This document shows positions 1 through 8,780 of a stretch of DNA of 64,000 nucleotides, piece by piece. The stretch comes from Amycolatopsis umgeniensis (GTDB lineage Bacteria; Actinomycetota; Actinomycetes; Mycobacteriales; Pseudonocardiaceae), in NCBI RefSeq assembly GCF_014205155.1, contig NZ_JACHMX010000001.1:2356001-2420000 (forward strand), read 5' to 3'. Positions within the stretch are counted from its first letter, which is position 1; each line of letters opens with the position of its first letter. Below the pieces are notes generated by a model that was given only the letters and a program-made list of their open reading frames with translations, was not told the origin of the DNA and did no database searches. Both the position numbers and the translations under genes were made by a program.

Positions 1-39
1 TCCCTGCTCAGCAAGGGAATCCGCCCCCTTTGACCAGGC

Positions 40-642
40 CTAGGAGGTGGCCGCCGGGAGGGTCACCGGCTTCCAGGAGGGACGCTGAATCTCGAAAGTG
101 TCGATCTCCTCCGCGTGGCGGAGTGTCAGGGCGATGTCGTCGAGCCCTTCGAGGAGCCGCCAGCGGGTGTAGTCGTCGATCTGGAAGGGCGCGGTGAAGT
201 CCTTGGCTCGTACCGTCTTCGACTCGAGGTCCACCGTGACCTCCGTCCCAGGCTCGTTTTCGAGCAGCTTCCACAGCAGTTCGACGTCGGCCTGCTCGAC
301 CTGAGCGGCGACGAGGCCCTGCTTGCCCGAGTTACCGCGGAAGATGTCCGCGAACCGGGACGAGATCACGGCACGGAAGCCGTAGTCCATCAGGGCCCAG
401 ACCGCGTGCTCGCGGGAGGAACCGGTGCCGAAGTCCGGGCCCGCGACCAGGACCGACCCACTTTTGAAGGGCTCGTGGTTGAGGATGAACGACTCGTCGG
501 ACCGCCAGGCGGCGAAGAGCCCGTCCTCGAAGCCGGTGCGGCTCACGCGCTTGAGGTAGACCGCCGGGATGATCTGGTCAGTGTCCACGTTGGACCTGCG
601 CAGCGGGACCCCGACGCCGGTGTGGTGGGTGAACGCATCCAT
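40..642 (-). CDS. leuD: 3-isopropylmalate dehydratase small subunit
   Basis: Small (swivel) subunit of isopropylmalate isomerase, which with LeuC interconverts 2- and 3-isopropylmalate in cytosolic leucine biosynthesis. The 200-aa product has normal family length and opens with the typical [21 protein letters not shown] segment; the [13 protein letters not shown] motif lies near residue 75. It lies 40 nt downstream of leuC on the same strand. AAGGAG sits 8 nt before the ATG at 642. The stop is followed closely by the window edge, so what lies downstream is not visible. Confidence 0.97.
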   Translation of the reverse strand: MDAFTHHTGVGVPLRRSNVDTDQIIPAVYLKRVSRTGFEDGLFAAWRSDESFILNHEPFKSGSVLVAGPDFGTGSSREHAVWALMDYGFRAVISSRFADIFRGNSGKQGLVAAQVEQADVELLWKLLENEPGTEVTVDLESKTVRAKDFTAPFQIDDYTRWRLLEGLDDIALTLRHAEEIDTFEIQRPSWKPVTLPAATS

Positions 643-682
643 GTTGGGAACTCCTTCGCGGATGTCAGCGATGTCAGCGCTG

Positions 683-2101
683 TCAGCGGACGGTGGCGGG
701 CTGCAGGTCTTCGGGGCTGGACAGGGTTCCCCGCACGGCCGTCGCGGCCGCCACGAGGGGCGAGACCAGGTGCGTCCGGCCGCCCTTGCCCTGCCTGCCT
801 TCGAAGTTGCGGTTGGAGGTCGACGCGCTGCGCTCGCCCGGCTTGAGCTGGTCCGGGTTCATGCCGAGGCACATCGAACAGCCCGCCTGACGCCATTCCG
901 CGCCCGCTTCGGTGAAGACCTGGTCCAGCCCTTCGGCTTCCGCCGCCTGGCGGACACGCATCGAACCGGGGACGACGAGCATCCGGACGGACTCGGCGAC
1001 CTTGTGCCCGCGCAGGACGTCCGCGGCGGCCCTCAGATCCTCGATACGGCCATTCGTGCACGAGCCGAGGAAGACGGTGTCCACCGCGATCTCGCGCAGC
1101 GGCGTGCCGGGCTTCAGGTCCATATAGGACAGGGCCTTCTCAGCGGCGATGCGCTCGTTCTCGTCGCCGATGCGCTCGGGATCGGGCACGTCGGCGCCCA
1201 GCGGGAGACCCTGGCCCGGGTTCGTGCCCCAGGTCACGAAAGGCGTGAGCTCGTCGGCGTTCAGGCGCACCTCGGCGTCGAAGACGGCGTCCTCGTCCGT
1301 GCGGAGTTCGCGCCAGTTCTCGACGGCGGCGTCCCAATCGGCGCCCTCCGGAGCGTGCGGACGGCCCTTCAGATACGCGAACGTCGTCTCGTCCGGTGCG
1401 ATGAGCCCGGCGCGCGCGCCGGCTTCGATGGACATGTTGCACACCGTCATCCGGGCTTCCATCGACAGGTTTTCGATGGCTTCGCCGCGGTACTCGAGGA
1501 CGTAGCCCTGCCCGCCGCCGGTGCCGATCTTCGCGATCACCGCGAGGATGACGTCCTTCGCCGTGACGCCGGGACGCAGGGTGCCCTCGACGGTGATCGC
1601 CATCGTCTTGAATGGACGGAGCGGCAGGGTCTGGGTGGCCATCACGTGTTCGACCTCGGAGGTGCCGATCCCGAAGGCCATCGCGCCGAAGGCGCCGTGC
1701 GTCGAGGTGTGACTGTCGCCGCACACCACGGTCATCCCGGGCTGGGTCAGGCCCAGCTGCGGGCCGATGACGTGCACGATGCCCTGTTCGGCGTCGCCCA
1801 TCGGATGCAGCCGGACACCGAACTCCTTGCAGTTGTTGCGAAGGGTGTCGACCTGGGTGCGGGACACGGGATCCGCGATCGGCAGCTCGATGTCGATCGT
1901 CGGGACGTTGTGGTCCTCGGTCGCGATGGTGAGGTCGGGGCGGCGCAGTTTCCGGCCCGCCAGGCGGAGTCCGTCGAACGCCTGCGGGCTGGTGACCTCG
2001 TGCAGCAGGTGCAGATCGATGTAGAGCAGGTCGGGCTCGGCCCCCTCGCCGCGCCGCACCAGGTGCGACTCCCACACTTTCTCGGCCAGTGTCCGGGGCA
2101 T
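683..2101 (-). CDS. leuC: 3-isopropylmalate dehydratase large subunit
   Basis: Large, iron-sulfur subunit of isopropylmalate isomerase, cotranscribed with leuD. The protein starts [15 protein letters not shown] and shows the aconitase signatures [15 protein letters not shown] and the cluster-ligand stretches [14 protein letters not shown] and [11 protein letters not shown]. The ATG at 2101 gives 472 aa, the usual family length, and has GAGGAG just upstream; a longer in-frame extension to 2143 has no such support. The TGA stop is followed by two further in-frame TGA codons at 9-nt spacing before leuD. Confidence 0.97.
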   Translation of the reverse strand: MPRTLAEKVWESHLVRRGEGAEPDLLYIDLHLLHEVTSPQAFDGLRLAGRKLRRPDLTIATEDHNVPTIDIELPIADPVSRTQVDTLRNNCKEFGVRLHPMGDAEQGIVHVIGPQLGLTQPGMTVVCGDSHTSTHGAFGAMAFGIGTSEVEHVMATQTLPLRPFKTMAITVEGTLRPGVTAKDVILAVIAKIGTGGGQGYVLEYRGEAIENLSMEARMTVCNMSIEAGARAGLIAPDETTFAYLKGRPHAPEGADWDAAVENWRELRTDEDAVFDAEVRLNADELTPFVTWGTNPGQGLPLGADVPDPERIGDENERIAAEKALSYMDLKPGTPLREIAVDTVFLGSCTNGRIEDLRAAADVLRGHKVAESVRMLVVPGSMRVRQAAEAEGLDQVFTEAGAEWRQAGCSMCLGMNPDQLKPGERSASTSNRNFEGRQGKGGRTHLVSPLVAAATAVRGTLSSPEDLQPATVR

Positions 2102-2144
2102 TTCCGGCTCCTCACATGCGGTGAAATCGGTACTTCCCACCATC

Positions 2145-2174
2145 TGGACATCTCAAACTTCGGGAAGATAGTAT
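2145..2174 (+). promoter_or_regulatory. Putative promoter of the IclR regulator, near-leaderless
   Basis: TGGACA at 2145-2150 and TAGTAT at 2169-2174, separated by 18 nt, resemble a housekeeping -35/-10 pair. The -10 ends 6 nt before the GTG at 2181, so the transcript would start at or next to the start codon. No Shine-Dalgarno sequence is visible before that GTG, consistent with leaderless translation, which is common in actinobacteria. Sequence pattern only. Confidence 0.4.
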
Positions 2175-2180
2175 CGGCTT

Positions 2181-2882
2181 GTGGGACAGCATAGCGGTAT
2201 CGGAGTACTCGACAAGGCCGTGGCCGTGCTTCAGGCCGTGGCCGAAGATCCTTGTGGCCTGGCGGAACTGTGCACGCGGACGGGTTTGCCGCGCGCGACG
2301 GCGCACCGGCTCGCGGTCGGCCTCGAGGTGCATCGCCTGTTGCGCCGGGGCCCCGACGGGCGCTGGCGGCCGGGGACGGCGCTCGCGGAACTGGCGGGCG
2401 GCTCGACCGACCCGCTGCTCGACGCGGCGAGTTCGGTGCTGCCGAAATTGCGCGACATCACCGGGGAAAGCGTTCAGCTCTACCGTCGCGACGGCGTCCA
2501 GCGCGTCTGTGTTTCGACGGCGGAGCCGCCCAGCGGGCTCCGTGACACGGTGCCGATCGGTTCACGGCTGCCGATGACGGCGGGTTCCGGCGCGAAGGTC
2601 CTCGCCGCCTGGTCGGATCCGCATACGCAGCGGACGATCCTTTCCGAAGCCGTGTACGGGGAGCGCACACTGCTCGAAGTCCGCCGTCGCGGCTGGGCCC
2701 AGAGTGTGGCCGAACGGGAGCCGGGTGTGGCGAGTGTCTCGGCGCCGGTGCGGGATTCGACGGGCACCGTCGTCGCCGCGGTGTCGGTTTCCGGGCCCAT
2801 CGAACGGATAGGGCGTAAGCCGGGGGCGCGCTGGGCCGCGGACCTCCTCGCCGCCGCGGACGCGCTCCAGGAGCGCCTCTGA
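2181..2882 (+). CDS. ndgR: IclR-family regulator of leucine biosynthesis (NdgR/LtbR-like)
   Basis: 233-aa IclR-type regulator: an N-terminal winged helix-turn-helix (about residues 5-65, starting GIGVLDKAVAVLQAVAEDP) and a C-terminal GAF-like effector domain (SVQLYRRDGVQRVC through VSVSGPIERIG). It is transcribed away from leuCD across a 79-bp gap, the conserved position of NdgR in Streptomyces and LtbR in Corynebacterium, which regulate leuCD. The symbol therefore rests on family plus synteny. The GTG at 2181 is taken as the start because it gives the full domain and sits just behind a promoter-like sequence. Confidence 0.9.
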   Translation: MGQHSGIGVLDKAVAVLQAVAEDPCGLAELCTRTGLPRATAHRLAVGLEVHRLLRRGPDGRWRPGTALAELAGGSTDPLLDAASSVLPKLRDITGESVQLYRRDGVQRVCVSTAEPPSGLRDTVPIGSRLPMTAGSGAKVLAAWSDPHTQRTILSEAVYGERTLLEVRRRGWAQSVAEREPGVASVSAPVRDSTGTVVAAVSVSGPIERIGRKPGARWAADLLAAADALQERL

Positions 2883-2891
2883 GCCGTCCGG

Positions 2892-2935
2892 ACGCATACG
2901 AAGGCCCCCTTGCCGCGGCAAGGGGGCCTTTGCGT
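2892..2935. terminator. Bidirectional hairpin terminator
   Basis: A perfect 15-bp inverted repeat occupies 2901-2930 (AAGGCCCCCTTGCCG and its complement, no loop), flanked by a further ACGCA/TGCGT pairing. It lies between the convergent ends of the IclR gene and the small gene at 2953-3345, where it can serve both strands. Confidence 0.6.
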
Positions 2936-2952
2936 GGGACCGGACCGTCCTA

Positions 2953-3345
2953 TCAGAACTCGTCGGCTCGGGTGAGCTCGTGTTCGAGGGTGTCGGCACG
3001 CGTGACGAGGGACTTCAGCGGATGTTCGAACTCGTTCCGCAGGTTCAGGTCGACCAGCGGGATCGTGTGCTTGAGCAGGGCGACGCCGTCCACCACTGCC
3101 GCGCCGCCGACCGAATCACCGCCGGCCAGTTCGAGCAGGCGGCGCAGGTCGATCTTGTCCGCCCAGCCGACCGGGGACGAGATCTCCACCCACTCCGCGC
3201 CGTCGTGGTCGGGCAAGTGGTGCAAGGACACCTGCTGGCCGCGGCCGTCGCCGGTGTCGACCCGGAACCGGAGCCAGCCGTCCCGCTCTTCGAGCACCTC
3301 GTATCGCGCCCGGACGAAATTGATCACGCCTGCCCAGATGGACAC
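2953..3345 (-). CDS. Small conserved protein, YbjN/CesT-like fold suspected
   Basis: Predicted 130-aa cytosolic protein without signal peptide or membrane segment. The pattern GQQVSLHHLPDHDGAEWVEISSPVG followed by GGAAVVDGVALLKHTIPLVDL and a C-terminal helix with ADTLEHEL resembles the YbjN/type III chaperone-like superfamily, but this is a fold-level impression only. I chose the GTG at 3345 because GAGAGG lies 8 nt upstream; a GTG at 3354 and a longer extension that runs into the hairpin region are less likely. Monocistronic; function unknown. Confidence 0.65.
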   Translation of the reverse strand: MSIWAGVINFVRARYEVLEERDGWLRFRVDTGDGRGQQVSLHHLPDHDGAEWVEISSPVGWADKIDLRRLLELAGGDSVGGAAVVDGVALLKHTIPLVDLNLRNEFEHPLKSLVTRADTLEHELTRADEF

Positions 3346-3463
3346 CCTCGTCACCTCTCGGTTTCGCCGCCTCGTGCGCTGTCGAGCATGGCACATCCGG
3401 GGCGGGTTCGGCCGCCCGGATTGAGGCCTGCCATCGCCGGCGGCCGTGTCCTGCCAGGTGGCA

Positions 3464-3520
3464 TGTCCGTGAAGGCCTCCTTCCCTACTCTCAAGGTAGG
3501 GAAGGAGGCCTTCACGGACA
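3464..3520. repeat. Dispersed hairpin, family A copy 1
   Basis: Perfect 25-bp inverted repeat (arms 3464-3488 and 3496-3520) with the 7-nt loop TCTCAAG. The arm contains GTGAAGGCCTCCTTCCCTAC. Near-identical copies lie at 17481-17535 and 25744-25798. It occupies the gene-free stretch 3346-3711 between two minus-strand genes. No T-tract follows, so it is not a classical terminator. Confidence 0.9.
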
Positions 3521-3569
3521 CCCCGGCGCACCGGTTGGCCCGGAAGCATCAGTAGTCACAGCGAGGCCG

Positions 3570-3618
3570 CGTGAAGGACCCCTTCCCTCGGCTCAGCCGA
3601 GGAAACTCGACCTTCACG
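3570..3618. repeat. Secondary hairpin with internal stem
   Basis: Outer arms CGTGAAGG (3570-3577) and CCTTCACG (3611-3618) enclose an 8-bp stem CCTCGGCT/AGCCGAGG at 3586-3602. The GTGAAGG word matches the family A arms. The sequence just before it (CAGTAGTCACAGCG) recurs with small changes after the second family A copy near 17550, so this may be part of a larger repeat unit. The rest of 3346-3711 holds nothing recognisable. Confidence 0.5.
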
Positions 3619-3711
3619 TATTTCACGGTATGCAGGGGTGTCGGCAGGGCTTCGGTGCGGAGAGGCTGTGACTCCCGTGACCCCAGTGACACCTGATGCA
3701 CCCCACGAGGG

Positions 3712-4374
3712 CTAAAGCGGCGCCATGCGATAGCCAGAGCCTCGTACGGTGTGGATCAGCGGCGGATCCTTCAGCTTCCGCCTCAGCCGCGCGATCACAA
3801 CGTCCAGCACGTTCGACGACGGATCCGCCATCTCGTCCCACGCGTACCGGATCAGTTCCCGCCGGGAGACCGGCCGTCCGGACGCGGCCATCAGCCGTTC
3901 CATGACGAGATACTCCTTGCGGGTCACGGTGAGCAGCACCCCCGCCCGCGAAAGCTGGTGCCTGCCGGTGTCGAGTTCGACGTCGGCGCAGCGCAGGATC
4001 GCCGCCTGCCCGGCCATGTCGCGACGGCACAGACTGCGCACCCTGGCGATCAGTTCCGGCATCGCGAACGGTTTCACCAGGTAGTCGCCACCACCGACGC
4101 GCAATCCGTCGATCCGGTCGGCGACGCTGTCGCGCGCGGTCAGGAACAGCACCGGAAGCGGCCATCCCGCGCCGCGCCGGTTTCGCACGTACAGCAGCGC
4201 GTCACCCGAGGGGAGCATCCTGTCGAACACCGCGCAGTCGTAGGCGTTCACCGACAGCGCCTCGTCGGCGCCGGGCAGATCGGCGGCGGTGTCCACCGCG
4301 AACCCGTCTCCGCGCAGGGCGAATTCCAGCGCCACCCGCAAGTTCTCGTCGTCTTCGGTCACCAGCACCCGCAC
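3712..4374 (-). CDS. OmpR/PhoB-family response regulator (orphan)
   Basis: 220-aa two-domain response regulator. The receiver domain has the acidic pair in TEDDENLR, the phospho-acceptor Asp near residue 51 (VFDRMLP) and the conserved Lys near residue 101 (LVKPF). The C-terminal winged helix (about 125-220) carries VLLTVTRKEYLVMERL and HTVRGSGYRM. It is a clear paralogue of the regulator at 6845-7510. No kinase gene adjoins; it is the last gene of a LuxR/AAA/regulator operon, 9 nt after the AAA gene. The histidine kinase at 7507-8760 is a candidate partner for both regulators. Confidence 0.93.
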   Translation of the reverse strand: MRVLVTEDDENLRVALEFALRGDGFAVDTAADLPGADEALSVNAYDCAVFDRMLPSGDALLYVRNRRGAGWPLPVLFLTARDSVADRIDGLRVGGGDYLVKPFAMPELIARVRSLCRRDMAGQAAILRCADVELDTGRHQLSRAGVLLTVTRKEYLVMERLMAASGRPVSRRELIRYAWDEMADPSSNVLDVVIARLRRKLKDPPLIHTVRGSGYRMAPL

Positions 4375-4383
4375 ACCGGCACG

Positions 4384-6033
4384 TTATCGTGCGATGGCGG
4401 CCTCCACGTCGGCCACGTGCAACCCGCGCAGTTCTTCGACGGCGGGCATCCGGCCCAGCAGCCGCAAACGTTGCGACTGCGCCTTGCGCACCTTCTCGAA
4501 CAGCCGACGCGCGTCCCGCGCGTTGCCGAAGTTGACCTCGCCCGCGACGAGCCGGAAATGCTCGGTCAGCACCGGGGCGGCCCCGGGATCGAGTTCGTAG
4601 TCCCCCGCCGACGCCATCCGCCCGAAGATGGCGAGCAGCTCGCCGGGGCTGTAGTTCTCGAACTCGATCGTCTTGCCGAACCGGGAGGCGAGACCGGGGT
4701 TGGCGTTGAGGAAGTCGACCATCTCACCGGTGTAGCCCGCCACGATCACCGCCACCTCGTCGCGATGCTCCTCCATCAACGGGACCAGGGTGTCGATCGC
4801 TTCCTGGCCGAAATCGCCGCCCGAACCGGCGAGCCGCGAAAGCGTGTACGCCTCGTCGATGAACAGGACGCCGCCCTTGGCTTCCTCGAACACTGTCGCG
4901 GTCTTCTCCGCGGTGTGCCCGATGTACTGCCCGACGAGATCCCGGCGGGAAACCTCACGGAACTGGCCGATCGGCAGGACTCCCAGCGCCTTCAGCAGTT
5001 TCCCGTAGATCCGCGCGACCGTCGTCTTCCCGGTACCCGGCGCGCCCGCGAAGATCAGATGGTGGCCCGCGGCGCCGATCGGCAACCCGGCCCGGCGCCG
5101 CCATTCGTTGACCTGCAACTCGTCGACCAGCGCGCGGACCTCCTCCTTCACCCCGGGAAGACCGATCATCGCGTCGAGTTCGGCGAGCATCTCGTCCAAC
5201 GCGGCGTCCCCCGACCCGCCCGGATCCTTGGCCTCGGCGATCGTCGGCGTCGCGCCCTCGGCGATCGCGATCGCGGGTTCCGCGGTGTTGCCGACCCGGC
5301 AAGCGGAGATCTCACCACCGCAGCCGGAAGCGAACGAAATCCCCGAGCTTCGTGTGTCGGTGATCGAGCACCGCTCGAGTACCGGCGATCCGTGGTGCGC
5401 CACGGCGATGCCCTCGTGCCCGGTGTGCGAGATCACGCAGTCTTCGATGACCGGCCGGGCGTACTGGTAGACGTAGACGCCCCGCAGCCCGCAGCCGGTC
5501 ACCGTGCAGCCGGTCACGACCGGATCGGCGCCCTGTCCGAGCGTGATCCCGTCCCCCATCACGTCTTCGACGGTGGTGTCCTCGATCCTGCCGGGCGCGC
5601 CGTCGACGAGGATCCCCTGTTCCGCCGCCGAGATCACGCAACCGGACAGGGTGAACGCCGTCGTCCCGCGGATCGCGACCGCCGGTCCGCGCCCGCCGGA
5701 GACGGTGCACCGCCGGACGGCCAGTTCCGTGTCGTCGGCCTGGATCGCCGACGCGCCGCCCGCCAGGATTTCGATCCCTTTCAGGACGAGCGCTCCACCG
5801 GTGGTGCGGAACACGGGCCGGTCGGCGCCGCGGCCGTCGACGACGACGGTGGCGCCTTCCACCGCGGCGAGGGTCACTCGCAGGCGGGTCAGTTCGACGG
5901 TTTCCGCGTATTCGCCGCCCGCGATGGTGATGACGGCGCCGTCGGGCGCCTCCGCCAAGGCGTCGCCGATGGTCTGATACGCGCCGGGCCTGCGCGCCAC
6001 CAGCAGGACACGGCCGGGAGTCGAGGTGGTCAT
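4384..6033 (-). CDS. Beta-helix repeat protein fused to a CbxX/EccA-type AAA+ ATPase
   Basis: 549 aa. Residues about 20-260 form a right-handed parallel beta-helix, with repeats such as VIEDCVISHTGHEGIAVAHHG and PVLERCSITDTRSSGISF. Residues about 285-545 form an AAA+ domain of the CbxX/CfxQ family with Walker A GAPGTGKTT (330-338) and Walker B GGVLFIDEAY (387-396). EccA proteins of ESX systems have this AAA module behind TPRs; here a beta-helix replaces the TPRs. The role is probably cytosolic handling of ESX substrates, inferred from context. Its ATG overlaps the upstream LuxR stop by 1 nt (TGATG), so the two are coupled. Confidence 0.88.
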   Translation of the reverse strand: MTTSTPGRVLLVARRPGAYQTIGDALAEAPDGAVITIAGGEYAETVELTRLRVTLAAVEGATVVVDGRGADRPVFRTTGGALVLKGIEILAGGASAIQADDTELAVRRCTVSGGRGPAVAIRGTTAFTLSGCVISAAEQGILVDGAPGRIEDTTVEDVMGDGITLGQGADPVVTGCTVTGCGLRGVYVYQYARPVIEDCVISHTGHEGIAVAHHGSPVLERCSITDTRSSGISFASGCGGEISACRVGNTAEPAIAIAEGATPTIAEAKDPGGSGDAALDEMLAELDAMIGLPGVKEEVRALVDELQVNEWRRRAGLPIGAAGHHLIFAGAPGTGKTTVARIYGKLLKALGVLPIGQFREVSRRDLVGQYIGHTAEKTATVFEEAKGGVLFIDEAYTLSRLAGSGGDFGQEAIDTLVPLMEEHRDEVAVIVAGYTGEMVDFLNANPGLASRFGKTIEFENYSPGELLAIFGRMASAGDYELDPGAAPVLTEHFRLVAGEVNFGNARDARRLFEKVRKAQSQRLRLLGRMPAVEELRGLHVADVEAAIAR

Positions 6034-6686
6034 CAGCCCGCCTTGGCCATCAGCCAGCCGCGGTCGACGGCTTTGGCGCCGGCCTGGAACCGGCTGCGGG
6101 CACCGAGCCGGTTCATGATGTCGGCGACCATCCGGCGCACCGTGCGCACCGAGACGCCGAGCCGCGCGGCGGCGGATTCGTCGGTCGTGCCGGAGAAGAG
6201 CAGCGTCAGCAACTCCTGCTCGCGGCAGGTCAGCATCGAAGCGTCCTCGGGCTCCGCGAGGTCCAGCGGGACGAGCGGAGCGGCGGCCTGCCAGATCCGC
6301 TCGAACAGGCCGACCGTCGCGGTGACCACACCGGGCAGCCGGAACACCGCGGACCCGGCCTGCCTGCCGTCCGCGGGCAGGACCACCGAGGTCCGGTCGA
6401 GCACCAGCGCGTCCATCGGGATCTCGGCGTCGGTCCGCACCTCGGCACCGGCGCGCGAAAGCCGGTTGAGCGCGCCGGACATCCGCGCGGAGTCGGGGAA
6501 GAGCACCTTGTGGCGTACGCCGGGGCGCACGTTCGCGAGCGCGATCCGCTGGAACGCGGAGTCCGTCCCCGTGCTCATGACGAGCACTTCGCCGGTCGCT
6601 TCCGCGAGCAGTTCGCCGAGCCCCGTCCGGTCACGGGCCGGGCCCGCCCCCACGACCAGGCTGAGCTGTCCGGTCTGCACGGTCAT
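6033..6686 (-). CDS. LuxR-type helix-turn-helix regulator
   Basis: 217-aa regulator. The C-terminal GerE/LuxR domain (about 150-215) contains LTCREQELLTLLFSGTTDESAA and LGVSVRTVRRMVADIMNRLG. The N-terminal part resembles the phospholipase-D-like/TrmB-type sensor segment seen in many streptomycete LuxR proteins (VLVMSTGTDSAFQR, MDALVLDRTSVVLP). The ATG at 6686 is preceded by GGGAGG; a longer extension to 6851 would overlap the divergent regulator. First gene of the operon with the beta-helix/AAA protein and the orphan response regulator. Confidence 0.85.
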   Translation of the reverse strand: MTVQTGQLSLVVGAGPARDRTGLGELLAEATGEVLVMSTGTDSAFQRIALANVRPGVRHKVLFPDSARMSGALNRLSRAGAEVRTDAEIPMDALVLDRTSVVLPADGRQAGSAVFRLPGVVTATVGLFERIWQAAAPLVPLDLAEPEDASMLTCREQELLTLLFSGTTDESAAARLGVSVRTVRRMVADIMNRLGARSRFQAGAKAVDRGWLMAKAG

Positions 6687-6828
6687 CGCAGGTACCTCCC
6701 TCTTCCCCGGCGCGGTACCGCCGACGACGTCCTGTTCATGCCAGTTCCCGCCGTCCGGGCCGGCCGGGCCACCCGACGCGTTAGCGTTCAGGGGCACCGT
6801 GGAACTGCACGCGTCTACTTTCGCTGTC

Positions 6829-6851
6829 CGAACATGAGGTTTTGATGACAC
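6829..6851 (-). promoter_or_regulatory. Response-regulator-type operator, site 3
   Basis: Read on the minus strand, this 23-mer begins GTGTCATC and ends AAACCTCATGTTCG. It matches site 2 at 36911-36933 in 22 of 23 positions. It contains TCAT words 11 bp apart, the spacing typical of OmpR-family tandem sites. It overlaps the start codon of the regulator at 6845 and lies 142 bp upstream of the divergent LuxR gene, so it could regulate either. Confidence 0.6.
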
Positions 6852-7510
6852 GGGTGATGGTCGTCGAAGACGACGAGAATCTGCGGCTCGCGCTGGTCAC
6901 GCAGCTGCGCGCGGCCGGCTTCGCCGTCGACGACGCGGGCGACATCGCGACCGCGGACCGGCTGCTGCGCGGGACGCACCACGACTGCGTGGTGCTGGAC
7001 CGGATGCTCCCCGACGGCGACGCCATCGACTACGTCCACATGCGACGGCAGCTGGGCTGGCGGGCGCCGGTGCTGTTCCTCACCGCCCGCGACGCGCTCG
7101 CCGACCGGGTGGCCGGATTCGAGCACGGCGGCGACGACTACCTCGTGAAACCGTTCGTGATGGCCGAGCTGACCGAGCGGGTGACCAACCTGTGCCGCCG
7201 GTCCGCGTTCGACCGGCCCTCGGTGCTGCACCACGAAGATCTGGTGATGGACTGCGCGCGGCGCGAAGTGCGCCGGGCGGGGGTGCTGCTCACCTTGACC
7301 AACAAGGAGTACGCCGTGCTCGAATACCTGCTGACCAGGGCGGGGCTCCCGGTGCAGCGGGCCGATCTGATCGAGCACTGCTGGGACGCGCAGGCCGACC
7401 CGATGTCCAATGTGGTCGATGTGGTGGTGAAGCGGTTGCGCCGCAAGCTGAAGGAACCCGAGCTGATCCACGCCGTCCGCGGCCTCGGCTACCGGCTGGG
7501 CGCCCGGTGA
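6845..7510 (+). CDS. OmpR/PhoB-family response regulator
   Basis: 221-aa response regulator with acidic pair EDDENLR, phospho-acceptor Asp near residue 52 (VLDRMLP), conserved Lys near 102 (LVKPF) and a C-terminal winged helix ending HAVRGLGYRLG. It overlaps the downstream kinase gene by 4 nt (GTGA), a typical two-component pair. GAGG lies just before the ATG at 6845; a TTG one codon earlier is also possible. A 23-bp motif shared with the eccE promoter region overlaps its start, which suggests autoregulation and links it to the distal ESX genes. Confidence 0.94.
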   Translation: MTRVMVVEDDENLRLALVTQLRAAGFAVDDAGDIATADRLLRGTHHDCVVLDRMLPDGDAIDYVHMRRQLGWRAPVLFLTARDALADRVAGFEHGGDDYLVKPFVMAELTERVTNLCRRSAFDRPSVLHHEDLVMDCARREVRRAGVLLTLTNKEYAVLEYLLTRAGLPVQRADLIEHCWDAQADPMSNVVDVVVKRLRRKLKEPELIHAVRGLGYRLGAR

Positions 7511-8760
7511 ACACCCATTCCTCGGCCGATCGGCTGCGCAGGCTGCGCTGGATGCTGACGGCGTTGTTCACCGTGATGAACACGCTCGGGCTGGTCGTGT
7601 TCGCGTGGCTGCTCATCAGCGAGGACGGCGAACAGGGCGAGCAGCGGATCGACGCCTCGCTGGTCCAGGTCACGTCTTCGGTCAGCAGGCTGGTCGCCTT
7701 CGACGGCACCGTCGACTTCGGTTTGGTCAACACCGACGTGCTGAACGACCGTTGCCCGCAGTTCGCGATCCTGCCCGGCGGCGCGCCCGCCTTCCAGGCG
7801 CACCTTTCACGGGCGGCCTGCGTCCCGATGAGCGCGCAGTTGTTGAACGGCCTCGCCACCGAAGCGGTCCGGACCGGCAAACTGGTCCAGGGTCCGCAAA
7901 AGGGCACCGACGGCTCGGTGGTCAAGGTCCGCGCCGTGCCGTTGCGCGACACCGACGGCAAAACTTTCGCGGCCGTCGTCGCGGTGCAGTCGACCGAAAC
8001 CGAGGACGACGCGCACACCCGGTTCACGCTGCTGGTGGTCGGCGGCACCGTTCTGCTCATCGCGGTACTCGGCTTCGCCGGTCACCTGCTGTCCGGCCGC
8101 TCGATCCGGCCCGCGGCCGCCGCCTTGCAGCAACAGGAAGTTCTGCTCGCCGAAACCGCCCACGACCTCCGCACCCCGGTCGCCGCCCTGCGCGCGCTCG
8201 CCGAAACCGCGATGGCGAACCCCGCCCAGTCGGCGGAACTCCTGCCGAGGACCGTCCGCCTCGCCGCGAGGATGGGCGGGATCATCGACGACCTGCTCGT
8301 GCGGGCCCGGCTCGCCGCGGGCGTGGAACAACTGAGCATCCAGCCGATCTGGCTCGACCAGTTGGTGGTCGGCGTGGTCGAGGACACCGCGACCGAGAGC
8401 GCCGAAGTCACCGTCACCGCCGCGCCCACGAAGGTCGACGCCGATCCCGCGCTGCTGCAACGGGCGATCGGCAACCTCCTCGACAACGCCGTGCGCTACG
8501 GCCGCCAACCCGGCGCGAAGGCGTTCGTGCACCTGACCGTCGCCGGCGGCACCGTGACCGTCGCGGACCACGGCCCGGGTATCGACACCACGATGGCGGG
8601 CGACGCCTTCGACCGGTTCGCCAGCACCGGCGGGTCTTCCGGGCTCGGGCTGTCCATCGTGCGGTGGGTCGCACAGGCGCACGGCGGCACGCTCGCGGTG
8701 TACAACGCCGACGAGGGCGGCGCGATCTTCGAACTGCGGTTCCCGGTCAGCACTTCCTGA
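7507..8760 (+). CDS. Membrane sensor histidine kinase
   Basis: 417-aa kinase starting at the GTG that overlaps the regulator stop. Transmembrane segments lie near residues 16-37 and 174-196, with an extracytoplasmic sensor region of about 135 residues between them containing three Cys. The HisKA box is LLAETAHDLRTPVAAL with His near 219. The ATPase domain has the N box NLLDNAVRYG, G1 DHGPGI and G2 GSSGLGLSIVRW. Cognate regulator is the preceding gene; the location beside ESX operons suggests it controls secretion in response to an envelope signal (inference). Confidence 0.93.
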   Translation: MNTHSSADRLRRLRWMLTALFTVMNTLGLVVFAWLLISEDGEQGEQRIDASLVQVTSSVSRLVAFDGTVDFGLVNTDVLNDRCPQFAILPGGAPAFQAHLSRAACVPMSAQLLNGLATEAVRTGKLVQGPQKGTDGSVVKVRAVPLRDTDGKTFAAVVAVQSTETEDDAHTRFTLLVVGGTVLLIAVLGFAGHLLSGRSIRPAAAALQQQEVLLAETAHDLRTPVAALRALAETAMANPAQSAELLPRTVRLAARMGGIIDDLLVRARLAAGVEQLSIQPIWLDQLVVGVVEDTATESAEVTVTAAPTKVDADPALLQRAIGNLLDNAVRYGRQPGAKAFVHLTVAGGTVTVADHGPGIDTTMAGDAFDRFASTGGSSGLGLSIVRWVAQAHGGTLAVYNADEGGAIFELRFPVSTS

Positions 8761-8780
8761 GACGGGAACACGGGAGGCCA

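Noticed and set aside
3464..3520. Classical Rho-independent terminator
   Set aside because: 25-bp perfect stem but no T-tract, and the same sequence recurs in other settings; treated as a dispersed element.
3751..6837. A 1028-codon plus-strand frame across the response regulator, AAA and LuxR genes
   Set aside because: Antisense shadow crossing three clear minus-strand genes with coupled starts.
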